Numbered from the stretch's first letter, positions 54,944 through 64,000 are shown. The stretch is 64,000 nucleotides of DNA from Roseiarcus sp963709185 (GCA_963709185.1 CAVPVQ010000024.1:620001-684000); one strand, 5' to 3'. Program-made: numbers and translations. Notes: generated by a model not told the origin, from the sequence alone.

Positions 54944-56776
54944 ATGTTCCGTTTTTTCGAGACCCGCATAGACCCATTCCGCCAGCACCCCGACACGATG
55001 CCGCCGGTGTCGTTGATCGGCTATTACCTGCGCTTTTGCAGCCAGGTCTGGCCCTATTTCGTCGCGCTGATGGCGATCGGGCTGGTCGTATCGCTGATCG
55101 AGGTCGAGATTCTGCGCTTCGTCGGCGCCCTCGTCGACATCTTGCGCGCGTCGAATCCCACCGGTCTCTGGCGAGACCACGGCCGCGAGTTCATCGGCAT
55201 GGGCTTGCTGGTTCTGGTTGGACGTCCGCTCGCCGCACTGACCCATGACATCGCGGTGCAGCAGACGATCATGCCCGGCGCGACCAACATGATTCGGTGG
55301 CAGACGCACCGCTACGTGCTGCGGCAGTCGGTCGCCTATTTCGCCAACGATTTCGCCGGCCGGATCGCCTCGAACATCGTGCAGGCGGCGCCGGGTCTCA
55401 CCGATTCGGTGGTGCAGATCATCGACGCGCTGTGGTTCGTCACGATCTTCGCGTTGAGCGCATTGGTGATCTTCATCGGCACGGATTGGCGGCTTGCGCT
55501 GCCGCTGGCGGTGTGGATCTGCGCCTATGTCGCGACGCTGAGCTTTTTTGTGCCGCGCATCCGGCATCGCTCCGAGCAGCTTTCGCACGCCCGCGCGATC
55601 CTGACCGGTCGGATCGTGGACAGCTACGCCAATATCCAGACGGTGAAATTGTTCGGGCACATCGACCGCGAGGACGACCACGCCCGCGAGGCGCTGGCGA
55701 ACCATCTTTCGCGGTTCCATGCGCAGACGCGTCTCGTCACCCTTTTGAATCTCACGGTGTCGAGCCTCAACAGCCTGCTGCTGACCGTGGTCGGATCGCT
55801 CGCTGTCTGGCTGTGGATGCGCGGGTTTGTGACCGTCGGCGACATTGCGGTGGCGACGGGTCTGGCGATCCGGGTCGTAACCATGTCGGGCTGGGTGATG
55901 TGGACGTCGATCGGCATCTTCCAGAACGTCGGCCAGGTGCAGGAGGCGATCCGCACGGTCAGCGTGCCGCGGGCGCTGGTCGATCGCCCCGACGCCGCGA
56001 CGCTGACCGCGCCTCGCGGCGCGATCGCGTTCGAGCGCGTGCGCTTCCACTACGGCAAGGGCGCGGGCGTGTTCGACGACCTCTCGTTCACGATCCAGCC
56101 CGGTGAGAAGGTCGGGCTGGTCGGGCGTTCGGGCGCGGGAAAATCAACCCTGGTCAACCTGCTGCTGCGGTTCCACGACGTCGAGGGCGGCCGCATCCTG
56201 ATTGACGGCCAGGATGTCGCGAAGGCGTCGCAGGACAGCCTGCGGCGACGGATCGGCATGGTCACGCAGGACACCGCGCTGCTGCACCGCTCGATCGCCG
56301 AGAACATTCTCTACGGCCGCCCCGAGGCGAGCCGCGACGAGATGATCCTTGCGGCGCGGCAGGCGCATGTCGAGGAGTTCGTCAGCGATCTCGTCGATCC
56401 CGACGGGCGAACCGGCTACGACACGATGGTTGGCGAGCGCGGCGTGAAGCTCTCGGGCGGGCAACGCCAGCGGATCGCGATCGCGCGCGTGCTGCTGAAG
56501 AACGCGCCGATCCTGGTGCTCGACGAAGCGACCTCGGCGCTGGATTCCGAGGTCGAGGCGGCGATCCAGGAGAGCTTTCAGACGCTGATGCGCGGCAAGA
56601 CGGTGATCGCGATCGCCCATCGGCTATCCACCATCGCGGCGATGGACCGGCTGATCGTGCTGGAGGCCGGGCGCATCATCGAGATGGGCTCGCACCACGA
56701 GTTGCTCGCACGCGACGGCGTCTACGCCGCGCTCTGGCGACGGCAGTCGGGCGGCTTCCTGGTGGCGGCGGACTGA
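54944..56776 (+). CDS. ABC exporter, fused permease and ATPase (MsbA/ABCB-type half-transporter)
   Basis: 610 residues. Six membrane helices lie in residues 25-325, then an ATPase with Walker A G-R-S-G-A-G-K-S-T (about 394-402), signature L-S-G-G-Q-R-Q-R near 500, Walker B I-L-V-L-D-E-A-T-S-A-L-D and the H-loop A-H-R-L-S-T. It should homodimerise and export a lipid or hydrophobic compound. Start ATG 54944 has only a weak ribosome site, and M19 is an alternative. It is transcribed separately from the sugar operon, behind a terminator and a small leader ORF. Confidence 0.88.
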   Translation: MFRFFETRIDPFRQHPDTMPPVSLIGYYLRFCSQVWPYFVALMAIGLVVSLIEVEILRFVGALVDILRASNPTGLWRDHGREFIGMGLLVLVGRPLAALTHDIAVQQTIMPGATNMIRWQTHRYVLRQSVAYFANDFAGRIASNIVQAAPGLTDSVVQIIDALWFVTIFALSALVIFIGTDWRLALPLAVWICAYVATLSFFVPRIRHRSEQLSHARAILTGRIVDSYANIQTVKLFGHIDREDDHAREALANHLSRFHAQTRLVTLLNLTVSSLNSLLLTVVGSLAVWLWMRGFVTVGDIAVATGLAIRVVTMSGWVMWTSIGIFQNVGQVQEAIRTVSVPRALVDRPDAATLTAPRGAIAFERVRFHYGKGAGVFDDLSFTIQPGEKVGLVGRSGAGKSTLVNLLLRFHDVEGGRILIDGQDVAKASQDSLRRRIGMVTQDTALLHRSIAENILYGRPEASRDEMILAARQAHVEEFVSDLVDPDGRTGYDTMVGERGVKLSGGQRQRIAIARVLLKNAPILVLDEATSALDSEVEAAIQESFQTLMRGKTVIAIAHRLSTIAAMDRLIVLEAGRIIEMGSHHELLARDGVYAALWRRQSGGFLVAAD

Positions 56777-57463
56777 TCGCGTCGCCCGCCACCCTCCCGA
56801 CTGCTATCGCACGAACTTGCATCCGCTCCGGTCGTGCCGGCTTCACCACCGTGGATCTCGACGAGACCGGCGCCGAAGGCTGGCGCTTCAAGCCCCGCGC
56901 GTGAGGCCCCAGTCTGCGCAATCCTCACCTGCCCCGCCGGGGCGAACGCTGCCGTCCGCGTCTGTTGTCTTGGGAGTCAAATTCGTGCGCGCCGATTGAC
57001 ACGTCTCCGTGGACGAAGCGAAAAAGCGTCGCCCAAACGCCCTGGAGCGACGGCGTAGATCGTACCACGCAATCGAAAATATCGTTTCTATATCAATAGA
57101 TTAATATGTGGCGGTGTGCGCAGTCTGCGCAAACCGGTCTGCACACCCGTCGATTCCCTGGTAACAGGGGAAAATACAGGGGATTTTGCAAAATTGAGAG
57201 CAGGTGCGGTGCCGGCGCCTCCGAGTTCGTCTTGATTTTCTTGGACTTGGCCAACCGATCGTCCGGCTACCGGCGTTTTCGGAACAGGAAGCGATCAGGG
57301 GCAGATCAGGAGGCAACGCTGAATTTGCAGGGGCTTTGCGTCCCGCGGCCAGCAGTCGCCCGCGCCATCCTCAAGGCCAAAACACAGACTGTCCGAAGTC
57401 CGCTTAAACGCTCCTATGACGATTGTAATAGCTTGCCCGCCTATTTGATTGTATGGAGCGGCA
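56777..57463. other. Non-coding boundary region before the prophage-like island
   Basis: Almost 700 bases without a supported gene. An AT-rich patch (57070-57110) breaks the GC-rich background, and a 12-base direct repeat CAGTCTGCGCAA occurs at 56910 and 57121. No tRNA or integrase gene was found. Composition changes here, so this may be a junction of the island. Confidence 0.4.
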
Positions 57464-58301
57464 ATGAGGGCCGCCCCCGGGCGAAATTTCTATGGATACA
57501 AGCATGATCCTCAAGATAAGGGAAAGAAGCCCATCAAAAAACGGGGCGCGGGAGAGCGAGCCGGCCTAGAGAATTCAAAGATCGTATCGACCGCATCGCA
57601 ACTGCTTGAGATCCCCGGAAGTCTCAAGGTCGAGACGCTAGCCAAGGCGCTCGGCGTGGTTCCCACGACGATAAGGTCCCGCTTTCGCGGCGGGATCTCT
57701 CAGATTTGCACCGAAATCGCCCGCAAGGCGCTGGCCGGGTCGGCGCGTCCTTACAGGCCACGCGATACTCCAAGTGGATACCTCACCGAGCTTTTTTTGG
57801 GGCGTACAGCAGAAACTTTTTGGCAGGCCCATGATGGCGCGCCTCGTTGCAATTGAATTGTCTTGGAACCCCCTGCTCGACCCGCGTCTCGCCGAACGAA
57901 TCCTGGTGTTCATCGACGCTCTGGGCTTCGACGCGAGCTATTTTCCGCGCGGTCTGAACCGGGTGATCGCCGGCCTCTCGAACATGATCATGACTGAATG
58001 CGCTCAATCGAACGAGGCAACACAGGAGACTGCCGCGGGCCGTATCGCCTCCAGCATGGAGCGGCTCGATCCCGACGAATTTCCGATGCTGGTGCAGACC
58101 ACAGAGGCGCTTTTGAGGCACACACGCCTCTCGGCTGTCGGGCCGCCGCGCCGAGAGATCGCGGCGGAGTACGCGGCGGCGACCCTGCAACTGCTCAAAC
58201 TTGAAATCGAGCGAGCTCCCGCGCGGCACGATCTAACCGATGAGCGGGAAGACGGGGATCCCATCGAATCTTCCGGGGAGCTGGGAAAAGGCCGGTCTTA
58301 A
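57464..58301 (+). pseudogene. TetR-like regulator, frameshifted at a T run
   Basis: A basic N-terminal tail, then an HTH-like segment (L-K-V-E-T-L-A-K-A-L-G-V-V-P-T-T-I-R-S-R-F) near residues 45-70 and a helical C-terminal domain. The first frame fails after Y-L-T-E-L-F. The continuation, G-V-Q-Q-K-L-F-G-R-P-M-M-A-R-L, is in another frame. The break lies in a run of seven T and four G at 57791-57801, so an extra T or G explains it, and a homopolymer sequencing error is quite likely. The repaired product is about 278 residues. The start is uncertain (ATG 57464 or a TTG 15 bases earlier). Confidence 0.7.
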
Positions 58302-58436
58302 CATCCAGTTCCTTATCGATTGCTGACGTGACCGGGTTGTAGATTTGGACCGCGCGGATATTCCTTGTTGCTTCGTTGCTCTTGAGTAGATATATGCATA
58401 TCTGTCACCGAGCGGGGGCTTTGCCAATACGCCACG
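58302..58436. other. Non-coding gap before tandem repeats
   Basis: No gene. Together with the repeats and the stretch to 58679 it makes a 378-base gap. AT content is higher than average. Confidence 0.4.
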
Positions 58437-58560
58437 ACAACATCGGTTCGCCTGAGAGCGACCTAGTAAAACAACCGGTTTGCCTGAGAGCAACCAAGTA
58501 AAACAATTGGCTCGCCTGAGAGCGACCTAGTAAAACGATCGGTTCTCCTGAGAGCAACCA
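58437..58560. repeat. 32-bp tandem repeat, about 3.5-4 units
   Basis: Units start at 58451, 58483, 58515 and 58547 with CCTGAGAGC; exact spacing 32 bases. Units 1 and 3 read CGACCTAGTAAAAC and units 2 and 4 read CAACC-AG, so the pattern alternates with a 64-base period. No unique spacers, hence not CRISPR. It lies upstream of the phage-type genes and could be a regulatory binding array. Confidence 0.85.
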
Positions 58561-58679
58561 GTCTTTCGTCTTTCTAAAACTTTGATCTGACAACGAGAGC
58601 CTTCGTGCGGCCGGTTTGCACCGTCGCGTGGGCGCACCCGACCGCCCTTTGGGCGTCTCATACATTGGGAGATTGAGAG

Positions 58680-59084
58680 ATGGAATCGAACGATAAGGAA
58701 CCTCAACCCGACAAATCGGCGCATGGTAAGCAGCCGCCCGAGGGTACCCAGTTTAGGCCCGGCCAATCCGGCAACCCGAATGGGAGACCGAAGGGTAGCA
58801 GCAATCTGAGCGCCCAGATCCTACGGCAACTTCGGCAACCCATCACGGTCATGAAGGGCGGCAAGCCCTTCAAGACGACCAAGGGAGACGTCATCGCCAG
58901 TCAGACGGTCGGCGGCTCGATGAAGGGCGACCACAAGTCGATTGCTCTGGTGTTGAAGATTGATCAAGACGCCGCGATCGCTCAGAGCGCGACTTCCGGC
59001 AATGCCGCGGATTTCGTGATCCCCGACAAGGAGAACCTGAAGCTCATCGCCAAGCGCCTCCGCCGCCTGACCGGAGAGGAGTAG
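58680..59084 (+). CDS. DUF5681-type small phage protein
   Basis: 134 residues. The N-terminal T-Q-F-R-P-G-Q-S-G-N-P-N-G-R-P-K-G-S motif (about residues 24-41) is the hallmark of the DUF5681 family, commonly encoded next to phage terminase genes. The rest is basic and has no recognised catalytic motif. Its stop is six bases before the large terminase start, so it may serve as a small terminase subunit or DNA-binding accessory. Confidence 0.8.
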   Translation: MESNDKEPQPDKSAHGKQPPEGTQFRPGQSGNPNGRPKGSSNLSAQILRQLRQPITVMKGGKPFKTTKGDVIASQTVGGSMKGDHKSIALVLKIDQDAAIAQSATSGNAADFVIPDKENLKLIAKRLRRLTGEE

Positions 59085-59360
59085 CTGGCTATGGCTCTCG
59101 CCGCAGCCAATGGCCCGGACAGGGCCCCGAGCCAGGGCGACTTCGCCGCCCTGGCTCGTGTCGATTTCTGCATCTTCGCCTCGCTGCTTTTTCCGGTGCT
59201 GCACGACGGCAAGCAAATGACGCCCGCGGAATACGTGGATTTGATGGCCCACGTGTTGATGAAGACGACCACCGGTGGCGCCAAACGGGTCATCTTCAAT
59301 CTCCCGCCCGGCCATATGAAGTCCTTGTTGGTCTCGATCTTCTATACCGCGTGGTTCTTA

Positions 59361-60293
59361 GAGTCTATCCGGACACATCACGCTGGATTGCATAGCTTTC
59401 GGAGCATGAGCCGGATTGAGGCGAGACGCAGAAACGCGAGCGCTTTCTGATTGAAGTTTTCCCAATCTCTCGCGAGCCTGCGGCATCTCCCCAGCCACGC
59501 GAAGGTGCGCTCGACGATCCAGCGTTTGGGCAACACGACGAACTTTCTTGCGGTGTCGGAGCGTTTGACGATCTCGACGTTCACACGCGACATTACCTTT
59601 TTCAACGCGCGCCGGAATATCGGCCCCCGATAACCGCCATCGGCGTAGAGCTTCAACAAGAACGGAAACATGCCGAACAGGGTCGCCATCACCAGCGCGC
59701 CGCCGTCGCGGTCCTGGATGTCGGCGGTGTGCACGATGGCGTGCATCAACAGGCCTTGCGTGTCGACGAGGATGTGACGCTTCTTTCCCTTGATCTTCTT
59801 GCCAGCGTCGTATCCCGGCGGATCATGCGGCCCCCTTTTTCGGCGCTTTTCACGCTCTGGCTGTCGATGATGGCGGTGGTCGGGCTCGCCTCGCGCGACG
59901 CCTGTTCGCGACACGCCGCGTAAAGCGCCTCGTGGATGCGATCGAGCGTGCGATCCCAACTCCACAGGTCGAAATAGTCGTACACCGTGCTTTTGGGCGG
60001 AAGGTCCTTCGGAAGCGCGGCCCACTGGCAGCCCGTGCTCAAAATATACATCAGCCCGTTGACCACCTCGCGCATGACAACCGTGCGCTTGCCGCCGCCC
60101 CGCTTGCCCGGAGGAATCAGCGGCTCGACGAGTTTCCATTCGTCGTCGGTCAAATCACTGGGATAGCGAAGCCTGCTGCGGTCGTAACGCCCGCGATTTT
60201 CTGTCGACCACATCGGCGATCCCTTCGAGAATCAGATCGCCTTCCTTGAATCACAAATGATTCCCATGATTCAAGAACTCGCCGGATAGGCTC
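59361..60293 (-). mobile_element. IS5-family insertion sequence (933 bp)
   Basis: Ends are imperfect 12-bp inverted repeats: GAGTCTATCCGG at 59361-59372 and the complement of GAGCCTATCCGG at 60282-60293 (one mismatch). It is flanked by direct TTA copies (59358-59360 and 60294-60296), a 3-bp target duplication typical of some IS5 subgroups. It carries one transposase on the minus strand. The intact reading frame of the host gene on excision shows that insertion was exact and recent. Confidence 0.92.
59378..60213 (-). CDS. IS5-family transposase, two frames joined by -1 slippage
   Basis: DDE transposase. The N-terminal frame (from ATG 60213) has L-T-D-D-E-W-K-L-V-E-P and the first catalytic D in A-I-I-D-S-Q-S-V-K. 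The C-terminal frame has H-I-L-V-D-T-Q-G-L-L and the second D in L-Y-A-D-G-G-Y-R-G, and the E in P-K-R-W-I-V-E-R-T-F-A-W-L. The frames meet at GAAAAAGGGGG (about 59827-59837). Reading one base back gives a continuous 278-residue protein. Programmed -1 frameshifting is known in some IS5 subgroups, though a lost G in the run is also possible. Confidence 0.82.
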
Positions 60294-61643
60294 TTAGGCG
60301 TAAACCCTAGCGGGAAGATCATTTGCATTAGCTATGGCGACGACCTCACCCACGACCTGTCGCGCAAGACCCGCCTGGTGATGCAGTCAGCAATCTACAA
60401 AGCGATCTTTCCCGGCACGGTGCTCGACAAAAAAGCGGAAGATTCGATCACGACCACAAAGGGCGGACAACGCTATGCGACCGCCGTCGGAAGCGACATC
60501 GCGGGGTTCCGGGCCGATCTCATCATCATCGACGACCCGATGCAGCCGTCCGAAGTGGCCTCCGAACTCGCCAAGCAGAAACTGCGCGATTGGTACTACG
60601 GCGTGGTCGCCCAGCGTCTCCTGGACCAAGCCAATGGCGTGATTATTTTGGTGATGCATCGCCTCGCCCCGGACGATCTGACCGCTACATTCGTCGAGGA
60701 GGGCGGATGGTGTCACATTCCGCTTCCTCTGATCGCCGTGACGAAGCAGCACTACGTGAACGCTGATCGCCGGCACAATCTGCTATTCCGCGCGCCCGGA
60801 GACATTCTCAATCCCAACTGGATGATTCCCGAGACCGCCGATGCAATACGAAAGCGCTCGCCTCCGCACATTTTCGAGGCCCAATATCAGCAGAATCCTC
60901 AATTTGGCGGCTCGGGCATGTGTTCGATCGACCGCCTGGCGCGCTACCGCGACCCCCCACTATTCGAACTGATCATTCACTCCTGGGACCTTGCGGCCAC
61001 CAAGGGCGGCGGCGACTGGACGGTCTGCGCGAAGTTCGGTCTGGTCAAGAATCGCGACGGTCGGGATATTTTGTATCTTCTCGGCCCGATCATTCGCGCG
61101 CGCGTCGAATTGCCCGACGTGCGCGCGATGATCCTCGAGCAGGACAGGCTGGACAAGCCGGCATTGATCGTCATGGACGGCAACGGGGTCGGCCTTAACG
61201 TCTTCCAAGATCTGACCGACCTTAGGCGCCCTGGAGGCCCGCTTCGCCACATATTGCCCAGCTCAAACCTGAACAAGATCAGGACCGGAGATCAGAAAGT
61301 CCGTCAATTCCATCACACAATGCAACATCTCTACGATGGGCTGATGCTGATTCCCGACTCCATGCCCGGATTGGAGATTCTTCTGAACGAGCTTGCCGCA
61401 TTTCCGGACGGCAAATACGACGACCAGGTCGATGCCCTGTCTGTCGTAGGGGCAAATCTGAGGCGTGTCATCGACAAGGCGCGCTTCAACGCGGCCCAAT
61501 ATGGGTTGTGGGCGCCGGCTCAGAAGGCCGCCCTGGAGCAATTGCACAGCGAGCAGCCCGAGCCGCCACGCAGCCGCTACTTTGCCCGCAATGGGCACTG
61601 ACGTCGATATTCCGTCGGCTTCGTCGAACGAGCAGGAGAAAGT

Positions 61644-63095
61644 ATGATGTCCAAAATCGAGTCCGATCCACTCGCCATCGAGCAGTCTTTCAAGCACCAG
61701 CTGAAGGGCAAGAGCCGGCGACGACGAGAGAACCTCGCGCGGCTGGCGGCGCCTGGCGCGGCGCCGTGCGCATTGCGCAACGACGTCCTACCGGCGCTGG
61801 AGATCGCCTATCTCCCGCCCGACGACCTGCGGTCGCCGTCGCGCAAGGTCCGGGTGCGCGACGCCGCGCATGTCAGCGAAGTGGCGGCGTCGATCAGCGA
61901 ACTCGGGTTCTGCGATCCGATCCTGATCGGCAAGGACAATGTCGTGCTCGACGGGGAAGTTCGGCTTGAGGCGGCCAAGCACTTGGGTCTTCCCAGCGTC
62001 CCCTGTATTCGAGTCGACCATTTGACGGCGGCCCACCAGCGACTATTGCGCCTTGCCGTCAATCGGCTTGGCGAAAAGGGTCAATGGGACCTCGACGAGC
62101 TAAAAATCGAATTCGAGGAGCTGATCCTGGAAGATGCGCGGATCGAGATTTCGGGCTTCTCGCTCGACGAAATCGATCAAGTTGTGATCGGCGAGGAGCT
62201 GCAGGCCGTCGAACAGGGGCCGCTGGCGCCCGATCCAGGCGCCGCCGCGGTCGCGCGGCTCGGCGACATATTCCAGCTTGGCCCTCATCGCATAATCTGC
62301 GGCGACGCGACCGACCTGATCGTGCTTCGTCGCCTCATGGAACGCGATCTTCCGGTTCGGCTCGTTCTGACCGACGAGCCCTATAACGTGAAAATCGCCG
62401 GCCATGTCACGGGTGGCACCCACCGCGAGTTCGCGATGGCCTCGGGCGAAATGACCCCCGAGGAATTCCTGGCCTTCAACGTGGCCTGGATCGAGGCTGC
62501 GCTTCACTTCCTTTGCGACGGCGGCTTATTCGGAACCTTCATCGACTGGCGGGGCGCGCCAACCGTCGCCGCCGCGGCCGCCAGGCTCGGCCTGACGCCC
62601 CTTAATCTGATCGTCTGGGCGAAGACCAACCCCGGGATGGGCAGCCTCTACCGCTCCCATCACGAGCTTCTGCCACTATTCAAGAAAGGCGACGCGCCTC
62701 ACGTCAACAATGTCCAGCTCGGCAAGCGCGGCCGCTCGCGCTCGAACCTATGGACCTATCCCGGGGCGTCGTCCTTGGGCTCGGACGCCCGCCGCGGCCT
62801 TCAGGACCACCCGACCGTTAAGCCGACCGCCATGCTCGTGGATGCGCTTCTCGACCTTACCAACCGCGGCGATATCGTACTCGATTCGTTTCTCGGGTCG
62901 GGCTCGACCCTCATCGCCGCCGAAAAGACCGGCCGCGTCTGCCGCGGCGTCGAGCTCGATCCGCTCTACATCGACGTGATCATCCGGCGCTATGAGGCTG
63001 CGACGGGCAATGCCGCTGTCCTCGTCGAGACGGGCGATCGGTTTGCTGAGACGGCCGCGCGAAGGGCGGCGGAGGCCATCCCGACCGTACGGTAA
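61644..63095 (+). CDS. ParB-domain and adenine-type DNA methyltransferase fusion (phage)
   Basis: 483 residues. An N-terminal ParB/Srx-like nuclease domain (about residues 50-145) contains G-K-D-N-V-V-L-D-G-E-V-R-L-E-A-A. The C-terminal N6-adenine methyltransferase domain has motif IV reading D-E-P-Y (D244-E245) instead of the usual D-P-P-Y, and motif I as D-S-F-L-G-S-G-S-T-L-I-A-A-E near 418. H-P-T-V-K-P follows the usual pattern. These fusions are common in phages and prophages, where they probably protect the DNA. The start is one of two adjacent ATG codons (61644 preferred, AGGAG upstream). It lies 42 bases downstream of the terminase. Confidence 0.85.
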   Translation: MMSKIESDPLAIEQSFKHQLKGKSRRRRENLARLAAPGAAPCALRNDVLPALEIAYLPPDDLRSPSRKVRVRDAAHVSEVAASISELGFCDPILIGKDNVVLDGEVRLEAAKHLGLPSVPCIRVDHLTAAHQRLLRLAVNRLGEKGQWDLDELKIEFEELILEDARIEISGFSLDEIDQVVIGEELQAVEQGPLAPDPGAAAVARLGDIFQLGPHRIICGDATDLIVLRRLMERDLPVRLVLTDEPYNVKIAGHVTGGTHREFAMASGEMTPEEFLAFNVAWIEAALHFLCDGGLFGTFIDWRGAPTVAAAAARLGLTPLNLIVWAKTNPGMGSLYRSHHELLPLFKKGDAPHVNNVQLGKRGRSRSNLWTYPGASSLGSDARRGLQDHPTVKPTAMLVDALLDLTNRGDIVLDSFLGSGSTLIAAEKTGRVCRGVELDPLYIDVIIRRYEAATGNAAVLVETGDRFAETAARRAAEAIPTVR

Positions 63096-63408
63096 GCTTC
63101 GTAGCTGATGGCGCCGTGGCCGAGATGTCCGCAAGTCGGCGCCGGCGGGAAATCGACGTGGCGGGGCCCTCGAAGACGCGTCGACGCGACCGTGCGGCAG
63201 CGGGTCGCACGCTGGCTGACGTCTCCAAGCCGCCGAGAACGGAGGCCCCCGGCCGCCAGCGCGACGGCGCTCAACACGACCGCGTGAGCTCGGGGTTCGC
63301 CCATATCCATACAGCGGACAGTCTCGGCGCCCGTGGCGCAACGACGATACGCGCCTAAGAATGTGCTGGCACTCCGACTGCTCAGCGATTCAGCGAAAAT
63401 ATCCCACA
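63096..63408. other. Non-coding gap after the methyltransferase gene
   Basis: 313 bases with no gene, tRNA or clear hairpin noticed. The flanking genes converge here. Confidence 0.4.
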
Positions 63409-64000
63409 TCATACCTGGGACTCGGCCTTCATTGATTTTTGCAACGCTTCCAGTGCCGCGCGGCATCCTTCCTTATGTTCGAGGAGGTCCCAGACGGTCA
63501 GGAGGCTGCCATCGGACTTTCGCCGCGCGACGTACCAAGTCTTCGGCGTCTCCTTGGCCAGCGCACCCGGAATAGCAGCGGCCAGACGCTCAGCAAACGA
63601 TCGCGTCTCCTCTTTTCGATTGAAATTGTAGCTTGTATCGACCCCGCCGTCGCGACTGATGACGAAGGGGAGGAGCTTGTCGTCTCCGATCGCCATTCGG
63701 ACAATCAGGGTCTCCCTGACCTCATATTCCACATGTAGATCGTCTTGCGCTGCCAGGAACGCGCGCAGCGCCGTCGAAGTGCCCGACCTAAGGCCGTCAA
63801 GAGACTCAAAAAATTCAGCCTCGGACAAAGTGGTCGCTCGATCGGAGGCGGCTTGCTTCTCCGGCGCGGTAATCGTGACCCTCGCGTCGGTAAAATGCAC
63901 GATGCCCCGGACGATGTTTGTCGTTTGAACCGGAACTGACGGCACGATTAGGCGCTTCGAAGTTCCGGGAACTTCGTACACAGCCAGGACGACGAGGGTC
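63409..64000 (-). CDS. Hypothetical protein, 5' end off the window
   Basis: About 197 residues of C-terminal sequence. The frame is open to the right edge, so the true start is probably beyond it; an internal GTG lies at 63981. No recognised family. There is a short acidic middle (L-S-E-A-E-F-F-E-S-L) and a final basic segment with W-D-L-L-E-H-K-E-G. The gene converges on the methyltransferase. Function unknown. Confidence 0.6.
   Translation of the reverse strand, partial: TLVVLAVYEVPGTSKRLIVPSVPVQTTNIVRGIVHFTDARVTITAPEKQAASDRATTLSEAEFFESLDGLRSGTSTALRAFLAAQDDLHVEYEVRETLIVRMAIGDDKLLPFVISRDGGVDTSYNFNRKEETRSFAERLAAAIPGALAKETPKTWYVARRKSDGSLLTVWDLLEHKEGCRAALEALQKSMKAESQV

Larger units (their letters stand above)
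59091..61601 (+). pseudogene. Phage large terminase, split by an IS5-family insertion
   Basis: ATPase/nuclease that packages phage DNA. The 5' part ends in Y-T-A-W-F-L at 59360 and the 3' part resumes with G-V-N-P-S-G-K at 60297. Removing the IS and one copy of the TTA target duplication restores a single 524-residue frame. Visible motifs: a Walker A-like P-P-G-H-M-K-S-L (residues about 72-79), Walker B L-I-I-I-D-D-P, and nuclease acidic residues in S-W-D-L-A-A-T-K, V-M-D-G-N-G-V-G and D-D-Q-V-D-A-L. Interruption inactivates it, so the prophage is not functional as it stands. Confidence 0.9.

Noticed and set aside
56910..57132. Attachment-site pair (12-base direct repeat CAGTCTGCGCAA)
   Set aside because: The copies are only 211 bases apart, with no integrase or tRNA gene between or near. 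Too short to support an att call.
58437..58560. CRISPR array
   Set aside because: The repeat units are contiguous with no unique spacers, and no cas genes are near.

Overview
The window is GC-rich DNA of the kind seen in soil or plant-associated Alphaproteobacteria, most likely Hyphomicrobiales. The base composition, the many periplasmic-binding ABC uptake systems, and the density of GntR, IclR and TetR catabolic regulators all point that way. Genes are tightly packed. Most of the window (1 to about 56.8 kb) is a chain of small catabolic and transport modules, each with its own regulator. The last 7 kb is prophage-like.

Layout. (1) 1-6.65 kb, minus strand: a GntR regulator, an enolase-superfamily sugar-acid dehydratase resembling L-rhamnonate dehydratase, a carbohydrate ABC transporter running off the left edge, and a frameshifted aldehyde dehydrogenase. 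(2) 7-13.1 kb: an exported Ntn-hydrolase, an Asp/Glu-racemase-fold enzyme, an MFS transporter and a hydantoinase, with a divergent GntR regulator. Two promoters in this block share an almost identical operator. (3) 13.3-22.2 kb, minus strand: an aromatic-degradation unit with an IclR regulator, an HpaB-type flavin monooxygenase broken by an amber codon and a frameshift, its flavin reductase, a hydroxyquinol 1,2-dioxygenase and a full Liv-type ABC transporter. (4) 22.7-26.2 kb: flavin reductase, luciferase-like monooxygenase and alpha/beta-hydrolase, with a convergent TetR regulator. (5) 26.8-35.6 kb, plus strand: a MetE-like methyltransferase, a Liv-type transporter with a fused LivM-LivG protein, an HTH-methyltransferase protein and a MetF-like reductase, which looks like a methyl-transfer catabolic unit. 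(6) 35.8-38.1 kb, minus strand: a lactonase-like metallohydrolase (frameshifted), an alpha/beta-hydrolase and an SCP2-like protein, divergent from a second IclR regulator.

(7) 39.4-54.5 kb, plus strand: one long apparent operon ending at a strong terminator. It holds two tandemly duplicated sugar-binding proteins, the sugar ABC ATPase and two permeases, then a seven-helix microbial-rhodopsin homologue, a flotillin/SPFH protein (frameshifted), a small membrane protein, a sodium:solute symporter, an alcohol dehydrogenase and an SMP-30/isochorismatase-fold fusion. The rhodopsin homologue aligns without gaps to proteorhodopsin from helix B to helix G. It has arginine in place of the retinal-binding lysine and alanine in place of the proton-acceptor aspartate, so it should not form the usual retinal Schiff base. 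This is the most interesting item in the window. (8) 54.7-56.8 kb: a small leader ORF and an ABC exporter. (9) 57.4-64 kb: a prophage-like island with a frameshifted TetR regulator, 32-bp tandem repeats, a DUF5681-type protein, a large terminase split by a 933-bp IS5-family element with a 3-bp target duplication, and a ParB-DNA methyltransferase fusion.

Five genes carry single-base frame lesions and one of them also has a nonsense codon. At least one lesion lies in a homopolymer, so some may be sequencing errors. All family assignments are from reading the sequence; no database search was run.
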